From: Candidatus Competibacteraceae bacterium
GTDB taxonomy: Bacteria > Pseudomonadota > Gammaproteobacteria > Competibacterales > Competibacteraceae
Direction: 5' to 3'
DNA: 54,045 bases
Assembly: GCA_003989085.1 (NCBI GenBank)
Contig: RXIV01000014.1
Coordinates: 1-54,045, forward strand
The notes under the pieces were generated by a model, which saw only the letters and a program-made list of their open reading frames with translations, made no database searches and was not told where the DNA came from. Made by a program: the position numbers and the translations under genes. This document shows positions 16,487-26,363 of this stretch, one piece after another; within the stretch, counting starts at the first letter, position 1, and each line of letters begins with the position of its first letter.

Positions 16487-19075
16487 ATGCTGGAATCTTT
16501 GCCATTCCTGTGGCTCCTCGTGCTGGGCGTACTGCCTGGCGCTATCGGTATGGCGGCGTTCAGCGCCCGTCATTACCGGAAACGGTTGGCCGTGTTGCGC
16601 GAACAACAACAGACCATCTTGCGCGATCACCAACGCCAGAGTCGGGCATTGTTGGACCTGCTGCCGCAGCGTCTGTACCGAGTGGACGTTGAAGGTCGCG
16701 TCGTCTTTCTCAACCAGCCCATGCTTCAGGACTTAGGCATCCCGCTAGAAGACTGTCTGGGTAAAACCGCTAACGACTTCTATTCGCCGGAACTGGCGGA
16801 AAAGTATCAGGCCGATGATCAGCGGGTGTTGGCGGGTGAAACCCTGACCCTGGTTGAAGAGAACATCGCGCCCGCCACCGGTCAGAAGCGTTACGTTGAA
16901 GTCACCAAGGTTCCTATTCGTGATGCGGCTGGCGTGGTGATCGGTATCCAGGGGATTTATTGGGATATTAGTGATCGAATCCAAACTGAGCAGGCGTTGT
17001 TGCTCTCGGAAAACCGCTATCGGGTGCTATCGGAACTGACTTCCGACTATGTGTATTCTTGTACGCTCAGCCCCGGTCAAAGCGCGTATCACTTGGAGTG
17101 GATGGGCGGCGCTTTCGAGCGGATTGCGGGTTACAGCATTGCCGAGATCAAGCAACAGGGCTGCTGGCTGGTAGTGGTACACCCGGAGGATCGGCCTAAA
17201 ATCGAGCGATCCCTGTTCGAAATCACGCCGGGACAAAACCTGGACTGTGAATTTCGCCTGATCCGCTCCGATGGAGAAATCCGCTGGATTCACGATATCA
17301 GTCGCTGCGAAGCGCACGAAACCGAGCCTGGTCACTACCGGCTGTACGGCGCCGCGCAGGACATCACTGAGCGCAAGCAATCCGAGGAGAAACTGCGGCA
17401 GGCATCGCGGGTGTTTGAGAGTACCGTCGAAGGGGTAATGGTGACCGATGACTCAGAACGGATTCTGGCGGTCAACCGGGCTTTTACCACGATCACCGGC
17501 TATAGCGAAGCGGAAATACTGGGGCAAACACCGCGTCAGCTTAGGTCGGGGCGGCAAGACACCATGTTTTATACCGCGATGTGGGCTTCGATCCGGACCA
17601 CCGGTCACTGGCAGGGCGAACTGTGGAATCGGCGCAAGAACGGCGAGTTCTATCCGCAATGGCTGACCATCAGCGCAGTGGAGAACGGACAGGGCGTGGT
17701 GACCCACTATGTCAGCGTATTCAGCGATATCAGCTCGATTAAGCAATCACAAGAACGACTGGATTTCCTCGCGCATCATGACCCGCTGACTGGACTGCCT
17801 AACCGATTGCTGTTCTGCGCCCGACTGGAGCACAGCATCCAGCGACTTCGTCGTGTCCGCGATGGACACCATGAACCACTCATGCTCGCCGTGCTGTTTG
17901 TCGATCTCGACCACTTCAAGAAGGTCAACGATACTCTGGGTCACACCGCCGGTGATGAACTATTGCAGTGGGTGGCCCGGCAATTGACCGCGTTGGTGCG
18001 CACCGAAGACACCGTAGCCCGGCTGGGCGGCGATGAATTCACGCTGCTGATCGAGGCAGTGATCGGACCCGACAACGCTGCGACCGTAGCCCGCAAGTTG
18101 CTTGATCTGTTTGAGCAACCACGCTACATCGGCGGCCATGAATTCTTCATCACCGCCAGCGTCGGCATCAGCCTGTATCCAGGTGACGGAGCCAATGCCG
18201 ACACGCTTATCAAGCACGCTGACGCCGCGATGTACCAGGCTAAAGCCAAAAACCGCAATAACTATCAGTTCTACAAACCAGAAATGACCGCTCGCGTCAT
18301 CGAGCGCCTGCAACTGGAAATGTCTCTGCGGCGAGCCGTCGATAATGAAGAGCTGATCGTGTTCTATCAGCCACAGGTAGACATTGCATCCGGGCGGCTG
18401 ATCGGCGCCGAGGCGCTAGTGCGCTGGCAGCATCGTCAGCATGGCATGATGCCGCCAGCCAGTTTCATCCCGATTGCCGAAGAAACCGGTTTTATCAATA
18501 CGCTGGATACTTGGGTCATGCGGGCTGCCTGCCGGCAGGCGCAAATTTGGCGAGAGCAGGGCTTGGTCTTGCCGCGCCTGTCGATCAATCTGTCAGTCAA
18601 GCAGATCGAACAAAGTGATCTAGCATCTTTAGTCGCCGCCTTGCTCAATGAAACCGGACTGGAGCCAGCCAGCCTGGAACTGGAAATCACCGAATCGCTG
18701 ATCATGCGCCAAACCACGCAGGCGATTCGCACTATGGGCGGTCTGCGGGCGTTGGGCGTCCGGCTGGCGGTCGACGATTTCGGCACCGGCTATTCCTCGT
18801 TGAGCTATCTCAAGCAATTGCCGCTGCACCGGATCAAAATTGATCAAAGCTTTGTGCGCGACATCACTTCTGATCCCAATGATGAAGCCATCGTCCGGGC
18901 TATCATCGCCTTGGCGCACGGACTGGGGCTGGAAGTGATTGCTGAGGGCGTCGAAACTCTGGAGCAGGCCGAGTTCCTGCGACAACAGGGCTGCAACGAA
19001 GCGCAAGGTTATCTCTACGGGTATCCAATGCCTGCTGACGAGTTCGTTGCGGCTTATCGCCATTGGTTAGGCTAA
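16487..19075 (+). CDS. PAS-PAS-PAS-GGDEF-EAL cyclic-di-GMP signalling protein
   Basis: 862 residues from the ATG at 16487; a TTG at 16403 would add 28 polar residues before the membrane helix. One transmembrane helix (about 5-27) anchors the protein. Three PAS domains follow (roughly 55-165, 175-300 and 310-430), the later two with C-terminal PAC signatures ([29 protein letters not shown]). The diguanylate cyclase domain has an intact LGGDEF motif near residue 512, and the phosphodiesterase domain has intact EAL near 640, with [20 protein letters not shown] and IAEGVET. Both enzymatic sites look complete, so net output depends on the sensor input, which is not identifiable. It is upstream of hypC by 178 bases and probably a separate unit. 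Confidence 0.92.
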   Translation: MLESLPFLWLLVLGVLPGAIGMAAFSARHYRKRLAVLREQQQTILRDHQRQSRALLDLLPQRLYRVDVEGRVVFLNQPMLQDLGIPLEDCLGKTANDFYSPELAEKYQADDQRVLAGETLTLVEENIAPATGQKRYVEVTKVPIRDAAGVVIGIQGIYWDISDRIQTEQALLLSENRYRVLSELTSDYVYSCTLSPGQSAYHLEWMGGAFERIAGYSIAEIKQQGCWLVVVHPEDRPKIERSLFEITPGQNLDCEFRLIRSDGEIRWIHDISRCEAHETEPGHYRLYGAAQDITERKQSEEKLRQASRVFESTVEGVMVTDDSERILAVNRAFTTITGYSEAEILGQTPRQLRSGRQDTMFYTAMWASIRTTGHWQGELWNRRKNGEFYPQWLTISAVENGQGVVTHYVSVFSDISSIKQSQERLDFLAHHDPLTGLPNRLLFCARLEHSIQRLRRVRDGHHEPLMLAVLFVDLDHFKKVNDTLGHTAGDELLQWVARQLTALVRTEDTVARLGGDEFTLLIEAVIGPDNAATVARKLLDLFEQPRYIGGHEFFITASVGISLYPGDGANADTLIKHADAAMYQAKAKNRNNYQFYKPEMTARVIERLQLEMSLRRAVDNEELIVFYQPQVDIASGRLIGAEALVRWQHRQHGMMPPASFIPIAEETGFINTLDTWVMRAACRQAQIWREQGLVLPRLSINLSVKQIEQSDLASLVAALLNETGLEPASLELEITESLIMRQTTQAIRTMGGLRALGVRLAVDDFGTGYSSLSYLKQLPLHRIKIDQSFVRDITSDPNDEAIVRAIIALAHGLGLEVIAEGVETLEQAEFLRQQGCNEAQGYLYGYPMPADEFVAAYRHWLG

Positions 19076-19253
19076 AAGCAGCGGGTGGGCTGGGTTGACA
19101 GCAGCAATCCTAGCGGCGCTTAAAGCGTCAGATTTGCTTCCGGATCGATCTGGCCGCCTGAATCTGTCCTAAGCTAATTTAACAGTCCAAAGGGCAGACG
19201 CCCAATCCACCCTTTTCTGTATTTTCCGCCATTCCGCTGGAGGGTCATCCCTG

Positions 19254-19487
19254 ATGTGCCTCGCCATTCCTGCCCAAGTTGTCGAAATGGTTGACGACGA
19301 ACACGCCGTGGTCGATATGAGCGGCGTTCGCAAGCTGATTTCTACTGTGCTGCTTGATGAACTGGCGGTGGGCGACTATGTCATCGTCCATGTCGGCTAC
19401 GCGCTCAGTCGCCTGGACCCGGAGGAAGCGGCGGAAACCTTGCGCCTGTTCAGCGAATATTCGGCCTTGACCGCCCAAGCAGCCTGA
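19254..19487 (+). CDS. hypC: Hydrogenase maturation chaperone HypC
   Basis: 77 residues. HypC forms a complex with HypD, carrying the Fe(CN)2CO group to the large subunit of NiFe hydrogenases. Diagnostic features are the invariant N-terminal MCLAIP (Cys2 is essential) and the small OB-fold sequence VVDMSGVRKLISTVLLDELA, GDYVIVHVGYALSRLDPEEA. GGAGGG precedes the start. It is first in hypC-hypD-hypE. Confidence 0.95.
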   Translation: MCLAIPAQVVEMVDDEHAVVDMSGVRKLISTVLLDELAVGDYVIVHVGYALSRLDPEEAAETLRLFSEYSALTAQAA

Positions 19488-19504
19488 GTGAATGCAGGCC
19501 AACG

Positions 19505-20659
19505 ATGAAATATATCGACGAATTCCGCGACGGTCAGGTAGCCCAAGGATTGGCTGCCCGCATTCGCCAGGAGGTGGAGCCGGGCCGTGATTATGCGCTC
19601 ATGGAGTTTTGTGGCGGTCATACCCACGCCATTTGTCGCTACGGCATCGAAGACCTGCTGCCGGACAAGGTGCGGCTGATTCACGGTCCCGGTTGTCCGG
19701 TATGTGTGTTGCCAAGCGGGCGGCTACAATCTGCGATTGATCTAGTGGAGAAAGAGCAGGTCATCTTATGCAGTTACGGCGATCTGCTGCGGGTGCCCGG
19801 CGCACAAGGCGATACCCTGCTCAAGGCCAAGGCCCGGGGCGCAAACGTGCAGATGGTCTATTCAATCAGCGATGCGCTGGACATCGCTCGCGCCCAACCT
19901 GATCGGCAAGTTGTCTTTTTCGCTATTGGTTTTGAGACCACCACCCCGCCGACTGCCGTCGCCATTCTGCAAGCCCGGCGTGAAGGGCTGCGCAATTTCA
20001 GCGTGTATTGCAATCACGTCCTGACCCCGCCGGCGCTGCGGGCAATTCTGGCGAATCACCGTCCCGTGTCCCTGGCTGAAGTCGGGTCGGGAAAGAGAGA
20101 GCATGGAACCCTCGACGGCTGCATCGGCCCAGCCCATGTCAGCACCATCATCGGCAGCGAACCTTACCAGTTTGTCGCCGCCGAATATCGCCACCCGCTG
20201 GTCATCGCTGGGTTTGAACCGTTGGATGTATTGCAAGCGATCCTGCTGTTAATTCGCCAGATCAACGCAGGCGAGGCCAAGGTCGAGAATGAATACACCC
20301 GCGCCGTCACCCCGGAAGGCAACCGCAAGGCGCAACGGTTAATGGCCGAGGTGTTCCTGTTGCGACCGAGTTTTGAATGGCGTGGGCTGGGCGAGTTGCC
20401 AGACAGCGCCTTGGCGATCCGGCCTGAATTCGCCGAGTGGGACGCCGAGCGCCGCTTTACCATTCGGGCTATTCAAGCGGCCGATCATAAAGCCTGCGCC
20501 TGCGCCGAAGTGTTGCGCGGGATCAAGCGCCCGCAAGATTGCAAAGTGTTTAGCACGGCGTGTACCCCCGATCACCCGCTCGGCTCCTGCATGGTGTCCG
20601 CTGAGGGCGCGTGTGCGGCACATTACCACTATGGCCGGTTCCGGCAGGCGGCGGCATGA
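19505..20659 (+). CDS. hypD: Hydrogenase maturation protein HypD
   Basis: 384 residues. HypD is the scaffold on which the Fe(CN)2CO unit is built; it holds a [4Fe-4S] cluster and redox-active cysteines. Conserved motifs are FCGGHTHAIC (Cys36 and Cys44), HGPGCPVCVLP (Cys64 and Cys67), GFETTTPPTA, YCNHVLTPPA and the C-terminal cysteine group (CACAEVLRG, DCKVFSTACTP, GSCMVS) that binds the cluster. The gene begins 17 bases after hypC and its stop overlaps the hypE start (ATGA). Confidence 0.95.
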   Translation: MKYIDEFRDGQVAQGLAARIRQEVEPGRDYALMEFCGGHTHAICRYGIEDLLPDKVRLIHGPGCPVCVLPSGRLQSAIDLVEKEQVILCSYGDLLRVPGAQGDTLLKAKARGANVQMVYSISDALDIARAQPDRQVVFFAIGFETTTPPTAVAILQARREGLRNFSVYCNHVLTPPALRAILANHRPVSLAEVGSGKREHGTLDGCIGPAHVSTIIGSEPYQFVAAEYRHPLVIAGFEPLDVLQAILLLIRQINAGEAKVENEYTRAVTPEGNRKAQRLMAEVFLLRPSFEWRGLGELPDSALAIRPEFAEWDAERRFTIRAIQAADHKACACAEVLRGIKRPQDCKVFSTACTPDHPLGSCMVSAEGACAAHYHYGRFRQAAA

Positions 20660-21705
20660 ATCTGACCCGCCAACGCTTTGCTCATCCACTCGATGTAAAG
20701 AACGGTTGTATCGAACTGACCCACGGCGGCGGTGGTCGAGCGATGGCGCAGCTGATCGAAGAACTGTTCCTGGCTGCGTTCGATAATGACTGGTTACGAG
20801 CGCAGGATGATTGCGCTCGGCTGCCGGTGTGCGGCGGACGTTTGGTGATGGCGACCGATAGTCATGTGGTTTCACCGCTGTTTTTCCCCGGCGGAGACAT
20901 TGGTTGTCTATCGGTTCACGGCACCATCAACGATGTCGCTATGTCTGGGGCCCAACCACTTTATCTGGCCGCGACCTTCATTCTCGAAGAAGGCTTTCCG
21001 CTGGCCGATCTCAAGAAGATTGTAGACTCAATGGCGCAGGCGGCGCGGCAGGCCGGCGTTCCCATCGTCACTGGCGACACCAAAGTGGTCGAGCGTGGCA
21101 AGGGCGATGGAGTATTTATCACTACCACCGGGGTTGGCGTCATCCCGCCGGGGGTGGAAATTTCGGCCAGTCGGGCCAAACCGGGCGATGCCATTCTGAT
21201 CAGCGGCGCACTGGGCGATCACGGTATGGCGGTGCTGTCGCAACGGGAAAATCTGAGCTTCGATTCGCCGATTGTGTCGGACACTGCCGCGCTGCATGAA
21301 CTGGTGGCGGCGATGATTCAGGTTGCACCGGGGATTCACTGCCTGCGTGATCCGACTCGTGGCGGGTTGGGCAGCGCCCTGAACGAAATCGCCCAGCAAT
21401 CCGGAGTGGGAATGCGGCTGCGCGAGGCGGCGATCCCGGTCCATGAGCCGGTACGGGCCTTGTGCGAGTTTCTGGGGCTGGACCCGCTCTACGTCGCCAA
21501 CGAAGGCAAGCTGCTGGTAATTTGTCCGACGGAACTGGCAGAAGCTGTGCTGGCGGCGTTGCACGGTCATCCACTCGGTCGGGAAGCGGCGATCATCGGT
21601 GATGTAGTGGAGGACCGGCATGGTTTCGTAGAGATGGAAACGACCTTCGGCGGACGACGACTGGTGGACTGGTTGAGCGGTGAACAATTGCCGCGCATTT
21701 GCTGA
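20656..21705 (+). CDS. hypE: Hydrogenase maturation protein HypE
   Basis: 349 residues from the ATG at 20656, overlapping the hypD stop; a more upstream start at 20611 would lie inside hypD. HypE dehydrates the carbamoyl group that HypF attaches to its C-terminal cysteine, making the cyanide ligand. The C-terminus is intact (PRIC, Cys349 last). The PurM-like fold is visible: THGGGGRAM, MATDSHVVSPLFFPGGDIG, TGDTKVVERGKGDGVFITTTG, RDPTRGGLGSALNEIA. hypF, hypA, hypB and the hydrogenase subunits are not in the window. Confidence 0.95.
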   Translation: MNLTRQRFAHPLDVKNGCIELTHGGGGRAMAQLIEELFLAAFDNDWLRAQDDCARLPVCGGRLVMATDSHVVSPLFFPGGDIGCLSVHGTINDVAMSGAQPLYLAATFILEEGFPLADLKKIVDSMAQAARQAGVPIVTGDTKVVERGKGDGVFITTTGVGVIPPGVEISASRAKPGDAILISGALGDHGMAVLSQRENLSFDSPIVSDTAALHELVAAMIQVAPGIHCLRDPTRGGLGSALNEIAQQSGVGMRLREAAIPVHEPVRALCEFLGLDPLYVANEGKLLVICPTELAEAVLAALHGHPLGREAAIIGDVVEDRHGFVEMETTFGGRRLVDWLSGEQLPRIC

Positions 21706-21869
21706 GCAGCGGCAGAATGGGAGGGCAGCATCCATCGTCGCTGCCCCACTCGTTGCCCGCCTGGGTTAATGCGCTACTGCGTGCGCCCTGCCAAAACCAG
21801 TTTGAGCGTGAACCGTCTTTGATAGCACAAAATCAACACCGCCGAGACATGCCAAGGAGTACATGATCC

Positions 21870-23111
21870 ATGTCCATGCCCCCCGAATCCGCTTCGCCTA
21901 TTGCTGGCGGCTCCGAACTTCACCGGTTTCCCTGCACCCAGTGCGGCGCGGTGCTTGAATACCGGCCCGGCGCTGAAGTGTTGCGTTGCGGGCATTGCGG
22001 CCATGAAAACTGCATCGCCACGTCCACTGCGCCTATTCTGGAGCAAGATTTCCGCCAAGCGTTGCAGACGCTGGCCGCCGCCGCGCCGACGGATGACCGT
22101 ATAGCGATTCACTGCGACTCCTGCGGGGCGTCCTACAGCTTTACGGCGGCAGTTCACGCCGGCCAGTGTCCATTCTGCGGCGCGCCAGTGGTTGCAAAAA
22201 CCACTCAGCATCGCCAACTACAGCCCCAGGCTCTGCTGCCGTTCAAAGTGACTCGTGACGAAGCCCGCACTGCGTTCCGGCACTGGCTGGGTCGCCGCTG
22301 GTTTGCTCCAAGTGGTCTCAAGGAGTATGCCCGCGCCGATACCGGCCCGGAGGGCCTCTATGTTCCCTACTGGACTTACGACGCCGAGACGACTACCCAT
22401 TACCAGGGCGAACGTGGCGACGATTATCAAGTTCAGGAAAGTTACCGGGTGGTCGAGAATGGACAGGAAGTCGAGCGCAGCCGCACCGTAACCAAAACCC
22501 GCTGGACCCCGGCGGCAGGCACGGTATCGCGGTTTTTCGACGATGTGCTGGTGTTGGCCAGCCAATCCTTACCGCAGAAAGTGACCGAAGGACTGGAACC
22601 CTGGGATTTGGCACATCTGACGCCCTATCAGGAAGACTACCTGAGTGGATTCCGCAGCGAGATGTATCAGGTGGAACTCGGCGATGGTTTTGAGCGGGCC
22701 AGGGCGATCATGGCGCCGATCATCCACCGCGACATCGAGCGCAACATCGGCGGCGACCATCAGCGGATTCACGCAGCCGACACCCGCTACGACGCCATCT
22801 GCTTCAAGCATATCCTATTGCCGGTTTGGCTGGCAGCGTTCCGATTCCGGGATAAAAGCTACCGGTTTGTGGTGAATGGCCGCACCGGCAAGGTGCAGGG
22901 TGAGCGGCCCTACAGTGGATGGAAGATCGCCTTCGCGATAGTGCTGGCCGCAGCGTTGATCGGCGGCGGCCTAGCGGCCTGGCGATATTATTCAGCAGCG
23001 CCCCCACACTCGGCCCCCCTTCCCAAAGCGCGGCTTTATCAGGGATTGTTGCTGCCGCCCCCGTCACCCGTGACTGCCCAAGGACAATCGTTCATCTTTT
23101 TTAGTGTTTAG
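21870..23111 (+). CDS. Double zinc-ribbon membrane protein
   Basis: 413 residues. Two zinc ribbons lie at the N-terminus: Cys22/25/40/43 (CTQC, CGHC) and Cys82/85/100/103 (CDSC, CPFC). A middle domain (110-330) is rich in aromatics (VPYWTYDAETTTHYQGERGD) and looks beta-rich. One transmembrane helix is near 348-370 (IAFAIVLAAALIGGGLAAW), followed by a short Pro-rich tail. Close relatives are often labelled as primosomal protein N' or superfamily II helicase because of the zinc ribbons; no helicase motif is present, so that name is not justified. The function is unknown. It appears monocistronic and converges on the next minus-strand gene with no gap. Confidence 0.75.
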   Translation: MSMPPESASPIAGGSELHRFPCTQCGAVLEYRPGAEVLRCGHCGHENCIATSTAPILEQDFRQALQTLAAAAPTDDRIAIHCDSCGASYSFTAAVHAGQCPFCGAPVVAKTTQHRQLQPQALLPFKVTRDEARTAFRHWLGRRWFAPSGLKEYARADTGPEGLYVPYWTYDAETTTHYQGERGDDYQVQESYRVVENGQEVERSRTVTKTRWTPAAGTVSRFFDDVLVLASQSLPQKVTEGLEPWDLAHLTPYQEDYLSGFRSEMYQVELGDGFERARAIMAPIIHRDIERNIGGDHQRIHAADTRYDAICFKHILLPVWLAAFRFRDKSYRFVVNGRTGKVQGERPYSGWKIAFAIVLAAALIGGGLAAWRYYSAAPPHSAPLPKARLYQGLLLPPPSPVTAQGQSFIFFSV

Positions 23112-23477
23112 CTATCTTTCCGGTCGCCGTTGCACGGTGACCGATTGGCTGTCTACGATCCCCTGCCAGATCGGCTGACTAGCCGCCTTGGCCTGCTGAA
23201 CCGCCCGGAAGGCGCTGCTTAGGCTGGTGGTCCCCGTCACTGTAAATTCACCCAAGCAAATCTCGTGCTGTTGATCCTGCTGATTGTCGGGTTGGGGAAT
23301 GCCGCCGATGATCTCGCGTTGTGGCTCGTTGCCATTGAACCATTCCAACACCACAACCCGGGTATCCGCCGTCCAAGCGCAGATCGCCACCGTCAAATCG
23401 CTTCCGCCGGATAAGCTGATTTCCTCAGCTCGTCGGGCAATTTTCTCTTCCAGTTGCTGGAATGATTCGGCGGTCAT
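23112..23477 (-). CDS. Hypothetical protein, 121 residues
   Basis: No family recognised. It has no signal peptide or membrane helix, begins with an amphipathic helix (ESFQQLEEKIARRAEEISLS) and continues with beta-rich segments (DLTVAICAWTADTRVVVLEW, GEFTVTGTTSLSSAFRAVQQ). Length and even composition suggest a small cytoplasmic domain. The adjacent minus-strand K+ channel gene ends 56 bases upstream, so the two may be co-transcribed. Convergent with the zinc-ribbon gene, whose stop it abuts. Confidence 0.6.
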   Translation of the reverse strand: MTAESFQQLEEKIARRAEEISLSGGSDLTVAICAWTADTRVVVLEWFNGNEPQREIIGGIPQPDNQQDQQHEICLGEFTVTGTTSLSSAFRAVQQAKAASQPIWQGIVDSQSVTVQRRPER

Positions 23478-23533
23478 GCAAGCGACTCCGGTGTGGTCAG
23501 GTCAAGGAGGAAGGGAATGGACCATTGAGCAGG

Positions 23534-24859
23534 TCAAGGATTCGCTGGATGGCCCGTTTTGCGGGCGGTAGCGATAGCACGGATATGTTCAGCAAAGTCG
23601 GGATGACGATCCAGAACGCGATCAAATTCGTCCCGGTTGAGGACAAACAGCTCGCAATAGTCGACAACCCGCGCTGTAGCGTTGCGCGGAGCATGATCCA
23701 GTAGCGCCATTTCCCCGAAAAATGCGCCACTTTGCAGCTGCGTCAGGATCTCGCCGGTGGCCGAAATGATGTCTACAGTACCGCGCTCAATGACATAGAG
23801 AGCATCCGCCAGATCGCCAGCCCGGAACAGCACCTCGCCCGGTGCGGCCAACCGGGGTTTAAACGCCAGCACAATGGCTTCGACAGATTGACGCTCAGCT
23901 CCCTGAAAAAAGGGCACTCGTTCGATCAGTTTGGCATGAAGCGCTAGCACGATCTCGGCGCGAAGGGCCGGCGGCAACGTCGCTAGCACGGTACGATCAT
24001 CGTAGCCATGACGGCTTTCCCACAAATAGCGGTAATAGTCGCGGACCTTGACCCGCAACGGTTTGGCAATCCGATGATGGGACATGAACGCCTCGGCCCG
24101 GTCCACCTTGGTCAGATAGCGTTCCCGTTCGCCATCCAGTCGTAGCAGCAACGTCGCTACATTGCCCAGGACAAAGCCGAAAAAGCCGACGCCTACCATC
24201 ATGATCAGGCAGGCATACAGCATTTGCGCGATGGTTTGTGGATGAATATCGCCGTAACCCACCGTCGCCAGTGTGGTGATGGTCCAGTACCCCGCTTGTA
24301 CATATTCAAATACCGGATCAATACCGGTTCCGGCGGAGCCGCTGCCTAGCCCAATCCAGCCGCAGGCGATCCAGTGGACCAGTAACGGCAGCACTGCGCT
24401 AAATCTGCCCAGTCGCGCCACTACCGGATGGTACGCATCGAGTCGATGACGGAGTCGCCAAGCTTCGCGGAAGCCGCGTAGCAGGGGAAGTTTAGCCAGA
24501 TAAAGAAGAGTAGCGGCGTGACCAAGGGTGGGTTCGGCTACGCTGACCAGTGGCAGGGCGGCTAGTCCCAGCGCCGCGAGCCAGCCGATCTTCCGGCCAG
24601 TCACCCTGAACTCGCGCCAGGCAAACCAAAGCGGAATCACTAGCAGAATCAGGATAATTTGGTCGAATAGCGCATCGGCCCAGGCTGACTGGAGCAACAT
24701 CGGGAACGCCAGCCGCAACGGAAGCCAGATCCCGCTGAGTAGAGCGGCGATGATTAGGCTTGGCCGGTTTAACCGGGGCCACTCCCAGCACTGGTGGGAT
24801 ATTGGCGCTTCGGTGGCTACCGAAAGCGGGGCGGTTGCGCCCATCCCACCGTCATCCAT
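23534..24859 (-). CDS. Potassium channel homologue with cyclic-nucleotide-binding domain
   Basis: 441 residues if started at the ATG at 24859; an ATG at 24844 or a TTG at 24877 are alternatives, none with a strong ribosome site. About six membrane segments are visible, with pore selectivity filter TVGYGD (199-204) between the last two. A linker helix and a C-terminal cyclic-nucleotide-binding domain follow (about 310-430) with the phosphate-binding cassette GEMALLDHAPRNATARV, whose Arg is the usual cNMP contact. The S4-like helix (LLRGFREAWRLRHRLDAYHP) has some Arg but not the regular every-third-residue pattern, so voltage sensing is uncertain. The layout is that of bacterial MlotiK1-type channels: a K+ conductance opened by cAMP. 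Ligand not determinable. Confidence 0.85.
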   Translation of the reverse strand: MDDGGMGATAPLSVATEAPISHQCWEWPRLNRPSLIIAALLSGIWLPLRLAFPMLLQSAWADALFDQIILILLVIPLWFAWREFRVTGRKIGWLAALGLAALPLVSVAEPTLGHAATLLYLAKLPLLRGFREAWRLRHRLDAYHPVVARLGRFSAVLPLLVHWIACGWIGLGSGSAGTGIDPVFEYVQAGYWTITTLATVGYGDIHPQTIAQMLYACLIMMVGVGFFGFVLGNVATLLLRLDGERERYLTKVDRAEAFMSHHRIAKPLRVKVRDYYRYLWESRHGYDDRTVLATLPPALRAEIVLALHAKLIERVPFFQGAERQSVEAIVLAFKPRLAAPGEVLFRAGDLADALYVIERGTVDIISATGEILTQLQSGAFFGEMALLDHAPRNATARVVDYCELFVLNRDEFDRVLDRHPDFAEHIRAIATARKTGHPANP

Positions 24860-25124
24860 TGTTGGTGGCGCTCGCAACGCCGGCGATGTTCAGCACGAAA
24901 TCGGGCATAGCTTTTTGGCGGGGGCATCAGGTCAATGGTTGAATGCAGGCACGGTGGTTTGCGGGCAGATCATGAAGAGCCAAAACGTGGTAGCGATTGA
25001 TGAGACGCATCAAATTCGATTCTCTGGCTAAAGGTCGCTGTTGCTCAAGTATAGGGTGCATTATCCGCCGCCGGGAAAAGCCGGAGAATAACGTTCGTTT
25101 CAGCTCGCTGCCCGCACCAAGGCG

Positions 25125-26222
25125 TCAATGATCGCCGGTGCAACGCGCCACAAACCGTCCGATGTGCTCGAATGCTTCCCGCGCTTCCGGCAGGATCGGC
25201 CTGAACAGATGCCAAACATGCAACATCTCCGGCCAGGTTTCCAACTCAGCGGGGGAACCAGAGGCGCGGGCCTTGTTGACGTAGCGCTGGGCATCGCCCA
25301 GCAGCATCTCCGCTTCACTGGCCTGGATCAGGATAGGCGGCAACCCTGACAAATTGCCAAAGATTGGTGAAATCAGTGGATTAGGCGGCGTCATCCGGTT
25401 GATAGCCCAGATCAGCAACAGCCGGATGGAGCGCGGGGTCTTTAGAAACCATTCCAGACTCGGCCCCAACATGCGATCCGTTTTGCGGTTGGTCTTAAAG
25501 GTGGGGCTGGAAAAGGTCATATCTACCCCCGGTGAGATGGCGATAACACCATTTGCTGCACGTAGCCCCGTTTCTTGCGCCCAGGCGATCAGCATCAGCG
25601 CCAAGCCGCCGCCTGCTGAATCTCCGGCAATAAACCATTCTCGAGCTGGGGTTGAACCGTCTGGGCCATGTCCTAAAATCCAGCGATAGCCGGTCTGACA
25701 GTCTGAAATTAATTCCCGGCGGGTATGTTCTGGCATTAACCGGTAATCCAGCGCCAGTACTGAGGTGCCGGTAACCCGTGCCAATTCAGTGGTGATCACC
25801 CGATGCCCGCGTGGGCAACCGCTGATGAAGCTACCGCCGTGCAGGTAGAGCAGGCGACGGTTTGGATCAGCATGTGGCCCTAGTACCCACTCACCGGGTA
25901 TGCCGCCGACATCAACGGCCTGAATTCGGTAGTTCAAGTCGCCCGCTAGCAAGGGGGGTTCGCAAAAGCCCCTCGCCATAACCTGGCGGATGGCCGCTAA
26001 CCGCTGTTTTCGAGGAACCGAGCGGATTTCCGCCGAGGCCTGCTCTACCAGGCGCACAGCCTGCTGATGTTCAGGGCTGGCGTGTTCCCGTGATCCGGCG
26101 CGGCTGTCAGTAGGCGAATGGTCATAAGCCAGCAGCTTCGGGCCTTTTAGAAATATTTGGATTAGTAGCCAAATTATGCAAAGGATGGTTAGCAGTCCAG
26201 TCAGTAGAGTCCAGTTCAGCAT
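25125..26222 (-). CDS. Alpha/beta hydrolase, hormone-sensitive-lipase (esterase) type
   Basis: 365 residues. Residues 1-26 are a hydrophobic N-terminal anchor or signal. The hydrolase signature is complete: HGGSF (128-132) for the oxyanion hole, GDSAGGG with nucleophile Ser202, an acidic residue near 303-305 (SEAEMLL) and His335 (MLHVWH). This set defines the HSL family of carboxylesterases, which act on short or medium acyl esters; the natural substrate is not visible. Membrane tethering is inferred from the N-terminus, with the active domain probably periplasmic. It lies between the K+ channel and SpoIIAA-like genes with long spacers and is probably expressed alone. Confidence 0.85.
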   Translation of the reverse strand: MLNWTLLTGLLTILCIIWLLIQIFLKGPKLLAYDHSPTDSRAGSREHASPEHQQAVRLVEQASAEIRSVPRKQRLAAIRQVMARGFCEPPLLAGDLNYRIQAVDVGGIPGEWVLGPHADPNRRLLYLHGGSFISGCPRGHRVITTELARVTGTSVLALDYRLMPEHTRRELISDCQTGYRWILGHGPDGSTPAREWFIAGDSAGGGLALMLIAWAQETGLRAANGVIAISPGVDMTFSSPTFKTNRKTDRMLGPSLEWFLKTPRSIRLLLIWAINRMTPPNPLISPIFGNLSGLPPILIQASEAEMLLGDAQRYVNKARASGSPAELETWPEMLHVWHLFRPILPEAREAFEHIGRFVARCTGDH

Positions 26223-26363
26223 CAGTTTCTACTCCTTAAATTATTGGGAAAATTGAGGCTTGAAACTGGTTCAAACCTCTGGGATTGTAGTCATACGGAC
26301 GACATCCGCCGCAATGCGATAATAGGTGGCGGGCGTCGTTGGAGACTCTAGCGGAGCGTCAGC

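Noticed and set aside
21028..21735. 235-codon minus-strand frame
   Set aside because: Antisense shadow of hypE, which is fully accounted for.
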